DNA of 64,000 nt. Source: a virus. The DNA lies in IMG/VR virus record IMGVR_UViG_3300017917_003388, positions 110,695-174,694 of that record. One strand, written 5' to 3'. Within the stretch, counting starts at the first letter, position 1, and each line of letters begins with the position of its first letter. A model generated the notes under the pieces. It did not search any database. It was not told the DNA's origin and saw only the letters and a program-made list of their open reading frames with translations. This document shows positions 43,156 through 49,136 of the stretch, one piece after another. Both the position numbers and the translations under genes were made by a program.

Positions 43156-43224
43156 GGAGCATGTGGGAATCGAACCCAAATAAATTGTTTGCAAAACAAT
43201 CCGCCTGCCTTCGGCATCACCCCC
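43156..43224 (-). tRNA. tRNA-Ala(TGC)-like, degenerate
   Basis: The anticodon arm ATTGT/ACAAT with loop TTTGCAA and the T loop TTCGATT are clear. The acceptor pairs poorly at three inner positions, the T stem has a mismatch, and the D arm is replaced by a tight GCCGAAGGC hairpin. It may be a decayed gene or a tRNA-like RNA. It is the only Ala candidate. Confidence 0.5.
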
Positions 43225-43231
43225 ATATTGC

Positions 43232-43315
43232 GGAGAGTAAAGGATTCGAACCTTTGGACCAAATTAACGATCACAGTTTAGCAAACTGCTGCAATAACCA
43301 CTCTGCCAACTCTCC
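43232..43315 (-). tRNA. tRNA-Ser(GCT)
   Basis: Acceptor GGAGAGT/ACTCTCC; anticodon loop TTGCTAA; long class II variable arm. Confidence 0.9.
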
Positions 43316-43322
43316 ATTTTGC

Positions 43323-43408
43323 GGAAGCGAAGGGAATCGAACCCCCAAGTCAGGTTTCCCCGACCAACTGTTTTCAAGACAGCCCCCTCGTCCATTCGGA
43401 CCACTTCC
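43323..43408 (-). tRNA. tRNA-Ser(TGA)
   Basis: Acceptor GGAAGTG/CGCTTCC; anticodon loop CTTGAAA; long GC-rich variable arm. Confidence 0.92.
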
Positions 43409-43415
43409 ATTTTAG

Positions 43416-43486
43416 CACGCCGTGTAGGAATTGAACCCACCCGCAAGAGTTTTGGAGGCTCTGCCGACCCATGTCTGAACGACGCG
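43416..43486 (-). tRNA. tRNA-Trp(CCA)
   Basis: Acceptor CGCGTCG/CGGCGTG; anticodon loop CTCCAAA, with one mismatch at the base of the anticodon stem. TGG is the Trp codon in the window. Confidence 0.85.
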
Positions 43487-43513
43487 TATTAAAAAATTTA
43501 ACAATAAATTAAG

Positions 43514-43547
43514 AACAAAAAAACCCGAACTTTTTTAGATTCGGGTT
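43514..43547 (-). terminator. Rho-independent terminator
   Basis: The stem AACCCGAA/TTCGGGTT (43522-43529/43540-43547) is followed by a T-run on the minus strand. It ends the transcript carrying the small ORF at 43579..43692, just before the tRNA cluster continues. Confidence 0.88.
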
Positions 43548-43578
43548 TAGTATAAAAATATAAATAAATTATATAATT

Positions 43579-43692
43579 TTAATAAACCGAATCAGGTGGA
43601 TGAATAAACCACGTCCCATTATCGACTTTAATCGACGGTTGATAAGTCGCAAGACTATCAAAATTAAAGGTATATAGTTTATAGTTTTTCAT
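43579..43692 (-). CDS. 37-aa hypothetical peptide
   Basis: The frame ATG 43692 to TAA 43579 reads MKNYKLYTFNFDSLATYQPS and ends FIHPPDSVY. It sits between its own promoter-like element (43705-43737) and a strong terminator, which makes it a complete small transcription unit and supports it as real. Confidence 0.55.
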   Translation of the reverse strand: MKNYKLYTFNFDSLATYQPSIKVDNGTWFIHPPDSVY

Positions 43693-43704
43693 CTGTTTTT
43701 CTTT

Positions 43705-43737
43705 TATTATAAATATATGAAAAGGATTTTGAAATCC
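43705..43737 (-). promoter_or_regulatory. Accessory promoter element
   Basis: On the minus strand: GGATTTCAA, spacer, then TATATTTATAATAAAA. It drives the 37-aa ORF. Confidence 0.65.
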
Positions 43738-43760
43738 AAATTCTTTTTCTTTTTTTTAGT

Positions 43761-43833
43761 TGCGGGGGAAGGATTCGAACCTTCGACCTTTAGGTTATGA
43801 GCCTAACGAGCTGACCAACTGCTCTACCCCACA
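43761..43833 (-). tRNA. tRNA-Met(CAT), initiator-like
   Basis: Anticodon loop CTCATAA. The D arm (TAGAGCAGTTGGTCAGCTCG) and 3' acceptor CCCCGCA closely follow bacterial tRNA-fMet, but position 1 is T (T1-A72) and the anticodon stem has TTAGG/CCTAA instead of three G-C pairs. Confidence 0.9.
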
Positions 43834-43881
43834 TTGTTATTACTTATATTATTATATATTGATACATATTGTAAAAATTTT

Positions 43882-43905
43882 AAAAATAACCGACCTTGCT
43901 CGGTT
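43882..43905 (-). terminator. Terminator of the Ro60 gene
   Basis: The stem AACCGA/TCGGTT (43888-43893/43900-43905) is followed by ATTTTT on the minus strand, 19 nt past the Ro60 stop. Confidence 0.75.
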
Positions 43906-43923
43906 AACACAATTGGTTTCTTG

Positions 43924-45531
43924 TTAAATCTCTATACTTTCAATTTCTTGAATAAGAGCTTTATAACCTTTACAATTAGCTTCAATTAGGTTAAAGATTT
44001 TATCTGACCAACCCGCAATCTGTAATACATTAAGTGATTTATCAAAAACTGATTTTCCACTAGTTTGTTTTATATCAACACAAATTGTATTACAATGTGG
44101 GTTTACTTTTTTAAATTCTTTAAACAATGTTTGGAACGAACCTAATCCAGCATCAGATGAATGATCCCATCCTCCACTACCTCCAGAACCTATAACCATG
44201 TCTGAAAATATTACTAGATTATCAACTCTGGTTTTTTCTTTAATACATCTATCTAAAAATATATAAAGTCCATTTTCAGTTCCTCCACCACATTTCACTC
44301 CTTCATTAAATGAATTTTTGTTAAATTCAAGTAAACCTTTTTTTCTATCAATTGGTATTTGGATTAATTTATCACCAAATAAACCCATATATACATTTCT
44401 TTGAGACCATGTTAACATGGAACCAAATAAATTACCAATCATAGCTGTTGTGGTTTTAGAAAAAGCAGATACTTTAGAACTTCCACCACCATCTCCTCTA
44501 ACAGAACCAGAATGGTCAATTAGTACAGCTGTTGTACCTTCAAGAGCTGGGATATTTTCAACAGAAAATTCTAATGCTTGTTCAAGAGCTGCTAATACTT
44601 TATCAACTAATGTATTTGTAGATGTAGATTCAAAAGTAATAGTTTTAGATCTAGATGAACCAGTATGTTTTAGTTTTTCGATTTCTTCATATGCTGTAGC
44701 AAATCTAAATGGTAATAATCTAGAATTGAGAACTTTATCTTTATTAGTCAAATGTGAAATAGCTTTATCAACTTGATCAGGAGCGGTTTCAATTATATTT
44801 CTAAGATTTCTCAATAGATTCATAATTGGTGCATCACCATCCAAAACTTCAGTAATAGCTGCTGCTTTTACTTCGGTTACATCTAAATTTTGTGATTTAG
44901 CAACTTGACCTGCTTTGGATAATTGCTTTTCCATAATTTTGGTAGAATATAATCCTTCCAATGATTCACCAGCAATTAATCTTTTAAAAGCTTCAAAGTT
45001 TTGTTTGGTAGGTTTAGGATGTACTAAGTTTACCAAATCAACAAGTGAAATCTCTTTTTTAGACATTTTATATTTGTCAATAAGATAAGGATCCATAGAT
45101 TCTAGTTTTTTCTTAAATCCACGTCTCATAGCATTAGCTATTTTTTTATTACCTTTTGAAAAATAATAAGCTAAAATCTCTGACATATCATCAGGACGAA
45201 CTGATACTTTCTTGTAAAAACGAGAAGCATATTCTTTTCCTGACAAACGTGGTGCTAATTCACCGGCTAAAAGATGAGTTACAGATCTCATATTAGCATC
45301 ATTTCTCAAATATATAGCTAACTTAGCTACAAAGTCTTCACTTACCTTATTTGCAGCATTTTTAATACGATTAACCACTTCGTTTTCTGATTCATAATAT
45401 GAACCTTGTAAGAATGTAGTTAAACATGTTGCTACAAGTTCTTCTTTTTCACTTAATTGATAAGCTTTTTCCCCCATTTCATTTACTGTTGTTGGAACAG
45501 TAGGAGTTTTAGATTTATTGTACTTTGACAT
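43924..45531 (-). CDS. Ro60/TROVE-domain RNA-binding protein (Rsr-like)
   Basis: The 535-aa protein has an N-terminal TROVE HEAT-repeat ring (about 15-330) with VAKLAIYLRNDANMRSVTHL (68-87) and SVDL-type VDLVNLVHPKPTKQNFEAFK (164-183). A C-terminal vWA domain begins AVLIDHSGSV (D339, S341, S343; MIDAS) and continues with CGGGTENG and VIFSDM (about 440-445). Ro60 rings bind misfolded RNA ends and Y RNAs, and in Deinococcus a Y RNA tethers Ro60 to PNPase. Four Y-RNA-like genes lie directly upstream on the same strand. A terminator separates them from this gene, so it may have its own start of transcription. Confidence 0.95.
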   Translation of the reverse strand: MSKYNKSKTPTVPTTVNEMGEKAYQLSEKEELVATCLTTFLQGSYYESENEVVNRIKNAANKVSEDFVAKLAIYLRNDANMRSVTHLLAGELAPRLSGKEYASRFYKKVSVRPDDMSEILAYYFSKGNKKIANAMRRGFKKKLESMDPYLIDKYKMSKKEISLVDLVNLVHPKPTKQNFEAFKRLIAGESLEGLYSTKIMEKQLSKAGQVAKSQNLDVTEVKAAAITEVLDGDAPIMNLLRNLRNIIETAPDQVDKAISHLTNKDKVLNSRLLPFRFATAYEEIEKLKHTGSSRSKTITFESTSTNTLVDKVLAALEQALEFSVENIPALEGTTAVLIDHSGSVRGDGGGSSKVSAFSKTTTAMIGNLFGSMLTWSQRNVYMGLFGDKLIQIPIDRKKGLLEFNKNSFNEGVKCGGGTENGLYIFLDRCIKEKTRVDNLVIFSDMVIGSGGSGGWDHSSDAGLGSFQTLFKEFKKVNPHCNTICVDIKQTSGKSVFDKSLNVLQIAGWSDKIFNLIEANCKGYKALIQEIESIEI

Positions 45532-45570
45532 ATAACTTGGTTTTTAAAATTAATTAAACAAATTTAGAAT

Positions 45571-45616
45571 AAAAAAGGGAGAAACATTAATTATTTATTT
45601 AACTAATATTTCTCCC
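45571..45616 (-). terminator. Terminator or attenuator between Y-RNA cluster and Ro60
   Basis: The long stem GGGAGAAA...TTTCTCCC (45577-45584/45609-45616), extended by ATTA/TAAT pairs, is followed by six T on the minus strand. It would end transcripts of the Y-RNA-like genes before the Ro60 ATG. Confidence 0.85.
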
Positions 45617-45635
45617 AATTTAAAATTAATTGATA

Positions 45636-45766
45636 GAGAATATTATAAAAGAGGTTTGTGTTTGACTATTTGGAAGATAGTTGCTTTTACCATTTAGCTA
45701 ATTTTTCCAATGCGGAAAAATATTGGATTCGAACCAATAATACGAAGTAACTCTTTTAATTACTAC
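45636..45766 (-). ncRNA. Y-RNA-like RNA 1: circularly permuted tRNA-Gly(TCC) mimic
   Basis: In transcript order: GTAGTAAT, outer stem 5' strand AAAAGAG, TTACTTCG, a T arm (ATTGG, TTCGAAT, CCAAT), the acceptor 3' strand TTTTTCC, a GCATT cap loop, the acceptor 5' strand GGAAAAA, a D arm (AGCTAAATGGTAAAAGC), an anticodon arm with loop CTTCCAA, then outer stem 3' strand CTCTTTT. The tRNA ends are joined and the break is in the variable loop. Bacterial YrlA-type Y RNAs carry tRNA-like domains; placement beside Ro60 supports this call. A functional permuted tRNA gene is the alternative. Confidence 0.78.
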
Positions 45767-45783
45767 TATCAAATATTTTTAAA

Positions 45784-45863
45784 CAAGAGAAAAAATAGAA
45801 TTGAGTGTTTGTTTGATTAATTGTCCAAAAATTAGTATACGAAGTAACTCAACTCATTACTAC
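45784..45863 (-). ncRNA. Y-RNA-like RNA 2: short form without tRNA domain
   Basis: It has the same GTAGTAAT and TTACTTCG blocks, but the outer stem is GAGTTGAGT paired with ACTCAATTC (9 bp, one G-U) instead of AAAAGAGT/ACTCTTTT. The change on both strands keeps pairing, which is direct covariation evidence for the stem. The loop is about 33 nt and has no T or D arm. Confidence 0.75.
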
Positions 45864-45884
45864 TTGTTAAAATCTTAAAAAAAA

Positions 45885-46002
45885 TAAGAGAAAAGATAAA
45901 AGAGTATATTTGAATTATCGACAGGGATCGAACCTGCAACTCATTTCTGAAAAGGAAATTGTGCTACCAATTGCACTACGAAGTAACTCTTTTGATTACT
46001 AC
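45885..46002 (-). ncRNA. Y-RNA-like RNA 3: unpermuted tRNA-Lys(TTT)-like domain
   Basis: Outer stem AAAAGAGT/ACTCTTTT and the TACTTCG block enclose a D arm (GTGCAATTGGTAGCAC), an anticodon arm (ATTTC, loop CTTTTCA, GAAAT) and a T arm (GCAGG, TTCGATC, CCTGT) in normal tRNA order. The acceptor stem is reduced to about 3 bp (TCG/CGA) and then opens into an internal loop before the outer stem. It cannot be a normal tRNA with a 7-bp acceptor. Confidence 0.75.
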
Positions 46003-46035
46003 TTATTTTTATTTTTATTAATTGAATATATAAAT

Positions 46036-46043
46036 AAAGAACG
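46036..46043 (-). promoter_or_regulatory. boxA-like sequence
   Basis: CGTTCTTT on the minus strand, about 25 nt downstream of the promoter at 46069-46097 and ahead of Y-RNA-like RNAs 3, 2 and 1. It resembles rRNA-operon boxA (TGYTCTTTGAA). Confidence 0.55.
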
Positions 46044-46068
46044 TTTTTTTCTTAATTTCTTGATATTG

Positions 46069-46097
46069 TAAATATAAGATTAAAGATTTTGAAATCC
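46069..46097 (-). promoter_or_regulatory. Accessory promoter element (Y-RNA cluster)
   Basis: GGATTTCAA, 12 nt, TATATTTAC. The promoter plus leader (about 65 nt) is nearly identical to that at 60316-60377. Confidence 0.75.
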
Positions 46098-46139
46098 TAA
46101 TTTTAATATCTTTTTTTAAAAAAAAATTTATTAACTAGT

Positions 46140-46213
46140 ACTCCCGACGGGGCTCGAACCCGCAATTTCTACCTTGAAAGGGTAGCGGCTTAAACCAATT
46201 TGCCCACAGGAGC
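46140..46213 (-). tRNA. tRNA-Glu(TTC)
   Basis: Acceptor GCTCCTG/CGGGAGT; anticodon loop CTTTCAA. Confidence 0.9.
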
Positions 46214-46222
46214 GTAAAATTT

Positions 46223-46375
46223 AAAGAGAAACAAATAAAAGAGTATTTTTCTAAAAACGCGTGTCTACCAATTCCACCACCCCATAATTTGTTATCAATT
46301 AAGTTATGGGGGAAGGATTCGAACCTCCAATGTACGTGCTCCTAATGCAAGCGAAGTAACTCTTTTGATTACTAC
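46223..46375 (-). ncRNA. Y-RNA-like RNA 4: circularly permuted tRNA-Leu(TAG) mimic
   Basis: In transcript order: GTAGTAAT, outer stem AAAAGAGT, TACTTCG, an anticodon arm (CTTGC, loop ATTAGGA, GCACG), a T arm (GGAGG, TTCGAAT, CCTTC), acceptor 3' strand CCCCATA, a 16-nt linker, acceptor 5' strand TATGGGG, a leucine-type D arm (GTGGAATTGGTAGACAC), a small TTTTT/AAAAA hairpin, outer stem ACTCTTTT. Here the break is between the D and anticodon arms, unlike RNA 1. It lies between tRNA-Met and tRNA-Glu. Confidence 0.75.
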
Positions 46376-46389
46376 TTTAAATTTAAAGT

Positions 46390-46464
46390 TGCGGGGGTGA
46401 GACTCGAACTCACGTTATTTGGCTTATGAGACCAAGCTGGCAACCACCTCCAGACTACCCCACA
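46390..46464 (-). tRNA. tRNA-Met(CAT), second copy
   Basis: Acceptor TGTGGGG/CCCCGCA as in the initiator-like gene at 43761; anticodon loop CTCATAA; T arm GTGAG/CTCAC. Confidence 0.9.
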
Positions 46465-46496
46465 ATTTTTATTTTAATAAATATTGTAATATTTTT

Positions 46497-46504
46497 AAAG
46501 AACG
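46497..46504 (-). promoter_or_regulatory. boxA-like sequence
   Basis: CGTTCTTTAAAAATATT on the minus strand (core 46497-46504), about 22 nt after the promoter at 46526-46555 and upstream of tRNA-Met and Y-RNA-like RNA 4. Confidence 0.55.
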
Positions 46505-46525
46505 TATTTTCTTTTTTTCTTTATT

Positions 46526-46555
46526 GTAAATATAGGATTAAAGATCTTGTAATCC
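46526..46555 (-). promoter_or_regulatory. Accessory promoter element (tRNA-Met/Y-RNA 4)
   Basis: GGATTACAA, 12 nt, TATATTTAC on the minus strand. Confidence 0.72.
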
Positions 46556-46569
46556 TAATTTAAATTTAA

Positions 46570-46899
46570 CTTTCTTTTATAATATACATATATATTTTGT
46601 CGATATGAAGAATTTTATTTTTTAGTATTGGAGCGAGATACATATGTTATATCAAAGTTGGTATTTTGAAAAAACATATTAATAATTTGAGATATATAAT
46701 TATATATTGGTCGGGTTGAGAGGGGTGTATAAGATCTGAAAATATATCCAAGTCCCTGTCCCTGCCCCCAGCCCGCCGTATGGACCCCAGCATGCGTGGT
46801 AGCATATACCCATACCCATACGCACGTATGCATATATGCACCAGAAGAGATATGTCTTGTTTTTTACTTCATTCCTTAAAATTTACATTCGACAAAAAT
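46570..46899. other. Non-coding stretch of raised G+C
   Basis: The part at about 46740-46840 (CCCAGCCCGCC, repeated CCCATAC and GCATATATGCA palindromes) is richer in G+C than its surroundings. Frames there look non-biological in composition. I see no tRNA or clear RNA fold. Confidence 0.5.
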
Positions 46900-46921
46900 G
46901 GGGCGCCATTACTGGCGCCCC
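46900..46921 (-). terminator. Strong rho-independent terminator
   Basis: A perfect 8-bp G+C stem (GGGGCGCC/GGCGCCCC) closes a 6-nt loop and is followed by ATTTTTG on the minus strand. It ends the 46948..47121 transcript. Confidence 0.9.
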
Positions 46922-46947
46922 ACCGAATTACCCCCAATTGATATTAC

Positions 46948-47121
46948 TCACCACAACCCCATGTTCCGCATTTTCCCAGGCATGATCATAATAATAATGG
47001 CTAAACATTCGCCACAACCAGCTACCCAGATAAAAAGATCAATATTAACAGTAACACAGGCATAAATGATGGCACTAACAAATGCAATCAAAATGATGAG
47101 GAGTAAATCAAATGTTTTCAT
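46948..47121 (-). CDS. 57-aa membrane protein
   Basis: The frame from ATG 47121 to TGA 46948 encodes MKTFDLLLIILIAFVSAIIY (first TM helix) and a second hydrophobic stretch (WVAGCGECLAIIIMIMPG). It lies between a promoter element and a strong terminator, so it is a complete unit. Function unknown. Confidence 0.65.
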   Translation of the reverse strand: MKTFDLLLIILIAFVSAIIYACVTVNIDLFIWVAGCGECLAIIIMIMPGKMRNMGLW

Positions 47122-47140
47122 GGGTTGTTTTTTTATTTCG

Positions 47141-47175
47141 TTGATGTGAATATAAAACGTACCAACTTGTAATCC
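47141..47175 (-). promoter_or_regulatory. Accessory promoter element
   Basis: GGATTACAA, spacer, TATATTCACATCAAC. The TAG of the upstream gene's stop is the TAG of 'TAGGATT'. It drives 46948..47121. Confidence 0.7.
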
Positions 47176-47411
47176 TAGCGTCTACGTTTTTTATTACATG
47201 TACGCCCGATGTTTACTACCTTCCATCCATGATGGCTCGAATAGTGTTTCTTTTGACGGCGTTTGCTTTTACGCTTGGTTTTATAATGTGGTGGGCCTGG
47301 ACACGGACGAACAGTATATTCAGTATTAACTGAATTAAAATCCATAGTGGTGTTTGCTTCAACATTACCACCCATGATTGCGATCATAATGATCAAAATG
47401 TATTTTTTCAT
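47175..47411 (-). CDS. Small secreted basic protein
   Basis: The 78-aa protein has a signal peptide (MKKYILIIMIAIMGGNVEAN, cleavage expected after VEA). The mature part is very basic with many Lys/Arg/His (YKTKRKSKRRQKKHYSSHHG) and two Cys (RPCPG, GRTCNKK). It could act on the envelope or on nucleic acid outside the cytoplasm; no family known. Confidence 0.65.
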   Translation of the reverse strand: MKKYILIIMIAIMGGNVEANTTMDFNSVNTEYTVRPCPGPPHYKTKRKSKRRQKKHYSSHHGWKVVNIGRTCNKKRRR

Positions 47412-47425
47412 AACCGTTTTATTTG

Positions 47426-47460
47426 TTGATGTGAATATAAAACATACAAACGTGTAGTCC
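47426..47460 (-). promoter_or_regulatory. Accessory promoter element
   Basis: GGACTACAC variant, spacer, TATATTCACATCAAC; drives 47175..47411. Confidence 0.62.
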
Positions 47461-47467
47461 TAATGTG

Positions 47468-47719
47468 TTAATCTTCTACATCTGATAGATAAGTCTGAAT
47501 AAATTCACTACAATCCATCCCAAATTCATTATCCATTATTTGAATGAGTTCATCCCAATTTTTACAATCACGAATGCGTTTAACCACATCCATATGATTG
47601 TTATATTGTTCATTAACTGTCATGTGTTCAGCAAAATATAGATAATTCGCTATCTCGGTTTCACTATTGGCAATTCTGGTTTTAACCAATTCCAATATCA
47701 ATCGATTTGTCTTGCTCAT
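47468..47719 (-). CDS. Hypothetical small protein
   Basis: The start MSKTNRLILELVKTRIANSE (ATG 47719) is chosen because a frame extending 20 codons upstream runs through the promoter region. The protein has 83 aa, is helical, and has an acidic C-terminus (DNEFGMDCSEFIQTYLSDVE). It resembles the small regulator-type protein 49137..49367 in size and charge (LVLELV.. starts). Confidence 0.6.
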   Translation of the reverse strand: MSKTNRLILELVKTRIANSETEIANYLYFAEHMTVNEQYNNHMDVVKRIRDCKNWDELIQIMDNEFGMDCSEFIQTYLSDVED

Positions 47720-47731
47720 CGTTTTAAATTT

Positions 47732-47766
47732 GTTGAGATGAATATATGTGTTATTACTTGGTATGC
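47732..47766 (-). promoter_or_regulatory. Accessory promoter element, degenerate
   Basis: ATATTCATCTCAAC matches the -7 half; the GGATTNCAA half is poorly kept (GGCATACCAA). Confidence 0.45.
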
Positions 47767-47846
47767 CCAGTAAATCCACTAAACATCAATTTAACAATTA
47801 TTGAACAAACTAGTAGTTTGATTCCGAGTGATACTGCAAAAACCAT
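47754..47846 (-). CDS. 30-aa hydrophobic peptide, tentative
   Basis: The frame MVFAVSLGIKLLVCSIIVKL, ending GFTGHTK, could be a tiny membrane peptide. It overlaps the degenerate promoter at 47732-47766 and has no independent support. Confidence 0.3.
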   Translation of the reverse strand: MVFAVSLGIKLLVCSIIVKLMFSGFTGHTK

Positions 47847-47894
47847 TTGTCTTGTTTTTATTCGTTTTTATATAACTAAATATATAGACAAAAA

Positions 47895-47920
47895 TAGGGT
47901 AGGCCTAATGACCTACCCTA
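47895..47920 (-). terminator. Rho-independent terminator
   Basis: The stem TAGGGTAGG/CCTACCCTA is followed by TTTTTG on the minus strand. It ends the AT-hook protein gene. Confidence 0.88.
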
Positions 47921-47948
47921 ATTTAATCTCAACCGGGATTTAATTTTA

Positions 47949-48488
47949 TTATTCAGCTGAAGGCGCTTGTTCTTGTGTTTGAGTTGCAGCTGCTACCGGT
48001 TGTTCTGCTGGTGTTGGTGCTGGTGTTTCCACTTTTACTGCTTTGGGGCGACCACGTTTCACCAATCCTTCTGCACGTTTTGCTTCAAGCTCGGCAAGGC
48101 GTTTTTGACGTGCTGATTCGGTGTTTACAGGGCGACCACGTTTCAATTCACCGTTTGCACGCTTCGCTTCCATTTCAGCCAAACGCTTCTGACGTTCTGA
48201 TTCGGTGTTTACAGGGCGACCACGTTTCAATTCACCGTTTGCACGTTTTGCTTCAAGCTCGGCAAGGTGTTTCTGACGTTCTGATTCAGGGTTCACAGGG
48301 CGTCCCAGTTGTTTTACTTCTTTCACTTCAGCTTGCGGAGCTGATTGTTGAGTTGCTGTTGCTACTTCTTCAGTAGTGGCAGCGGGGGTTGTTTCTGTAG
48401 TTGTTTCTGCAGTTGCAGTTTCAACAATTGGGTTTGCTGATTCAACAGTGGTTTCAGCGATGCGGGCAACTTTACCTGACTTTTTCAT
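47949..48488 (-). CDS. AT-hook-like repeat protein
   Basis: The 179-aa protein has an Ala/Thr/Glu-rich low-complexity N-terminus (about 10-55). Then come three near-identical 28-residue units, each beginning with a Gly-Arg-Pro AT-hook core (LGRPVNPES, RGRPVNTES, RGRPVNTES) and continuing RQKRLAELEAKRANGELK. A fourth GRP (KRGRPKAVK) precedes a Pro/Ala/Gln tail. AT-hooks bind the minor groove of AT-rich DNA. Base composition and codon use (many GCT, CGT, GAA, ACT) are clearly richer in G+C than neighbours, suggesting transfer. A DNA-organising or host-chromatin role is inferred. Confidence 0.78.
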   Translation of the reverse strand: MKKSGKVARIAETTVESANPIVETATAETTTETTPAATTEEVATATQQSAPQAEVKEVKQLGRPVNPESERQKHLAELEAKRANGELKRGRPVNTESERQKRLAEMEAKRANGELKRGRPVNTESARQKRLAELEAKRAEGLVKRGRPKAVKVETPAPTPAEQPVAAATQTQEQAPSAE

Positions 48489-48540
48489 GGTTTTGTTTTT
48501 GTTAAAGGGTTTGTATTGATTGTTGTTTTTCGTTTTTCTT

Positions 48541-48577
48541 GTTGATGTAAATATAAAACATGCAACCTTGTAATCCT
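48541..48577 (-). promoter_or_regulatory. Accessory promoter element
   Basis: GGATTACAA, spacer, TATATTTACATCAAC; drives the AT-hook gene. Confidence 0.72.
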
Positions 48578-48587
48578 AATTCTTGGG

Positions 48588-48725
48588 TTATTTAATTTCT
48601 TTAAACCCATCCAACAATGCTACATTATGGTAACCATAACCAGCATTGTACATTGCTTCTAAGATATTTGGACCCTCAACAATTTCAGATGCTTTGTCGA
48701 TCCAATACAAGATGAATTTTTTCAT
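48588..48725 (-). CDS. 45-aa hypothetical protein
   Basis: The frame from ATG 48725 to TAA 48588 reads MKKFILYWIDKASEIVEGPN and ends LLDGFKEIK. Its start resembles that of the 53-aa protein at 49483 (MKYWINLAEKIG), so the two may be a family of small helical proteins. It lies between two promoter elements. Confidence 0.6.
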   Translation of the reverse strand: MKKFILYWIDKASEIVEGPNILEAMYNAGYGYHNVALLDGFKEIK

Positions 48726-48750
48726 GTTTTATTTGTTTTTGTTTTTATTT

Positions 48751-48786
48751 GTTGATGTGAATATAAAATGGTTTAATGTGTAGTCC
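48751..48786 (-). promoter_or_regulatory. Accessory promoter element
   Basis: GGACTACAC variant, spacer, TATATTCACATCAAC; drives 48588..48725. Confidence 0.62.
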
Positions 48787-49069
48787 TAGCCAATGAATTT
48801 AATAAATCTTCCCAACACATTTTATTAACAGCAGTGTTGAAGTCTTTATCATAATTTTTCCAATATTTTTTAATATCATCACGATGAGTACTAACCCAAT
48901 TGTTGATAAACATAATCAACCTAACATTAGACCAAGTTTCAATAGGTGATACATATTATTCTTGAGTAGGGTTTTCACTCATTAGATTTACCTCCATTAA
49001 ATCTATCCATTTACTATCTCGTTCGTATTTGAGATATTCCAACACAGCCATTTTATCAACTTTCAACAT
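48773..49069 (-). pseudogene. Small gene interrupted by in-frame TAA
   Basis: ATG 49069 opens MLKVDKMAVLEYLKYERDSK and stops at TAA 48956-48958 after 37 aa. The same frame then stays open for 60 codons (YVSPIETWSNVRLIMFINNW, KYWKNYDKDFNTAVNKMCWE) to 48773. The second part has normal protein composition, so this is probably a broken gene. Alternatively, two short genes lie end to end. Confidence 0.5.
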
Positions 49070-49084
49070 GATGTTATGTTTTTT

Positions 49085-49120
49085 GTTGATGTAAATATAA
49101 GATTATTTGGTATGTAATCC
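49085..49120 (-). promoter_or_regulatory. Accessory promoter element
   Basis: GGATTACAT, spacer, TATATTTACATCAAC; drives the broken gene at 48773..49069. Confidence 0.68.
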
Positions 49121-49136
49121 CAATGGATTATGTTAT

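Noticed and set aside
41787-43446. ORFs on both strands across the tRNA cluster
   Set aside because: They are frames through tRNA genes; only the HNH gene has domain support.
46615-46841. Two overlapping minus-strand ORFs of 64-72 aa
   Set aside because: Composition is unnatural (Trp/Gly/His/Val runs), with no promoter element or good start; likely artefacts of the richer G+C stretch.
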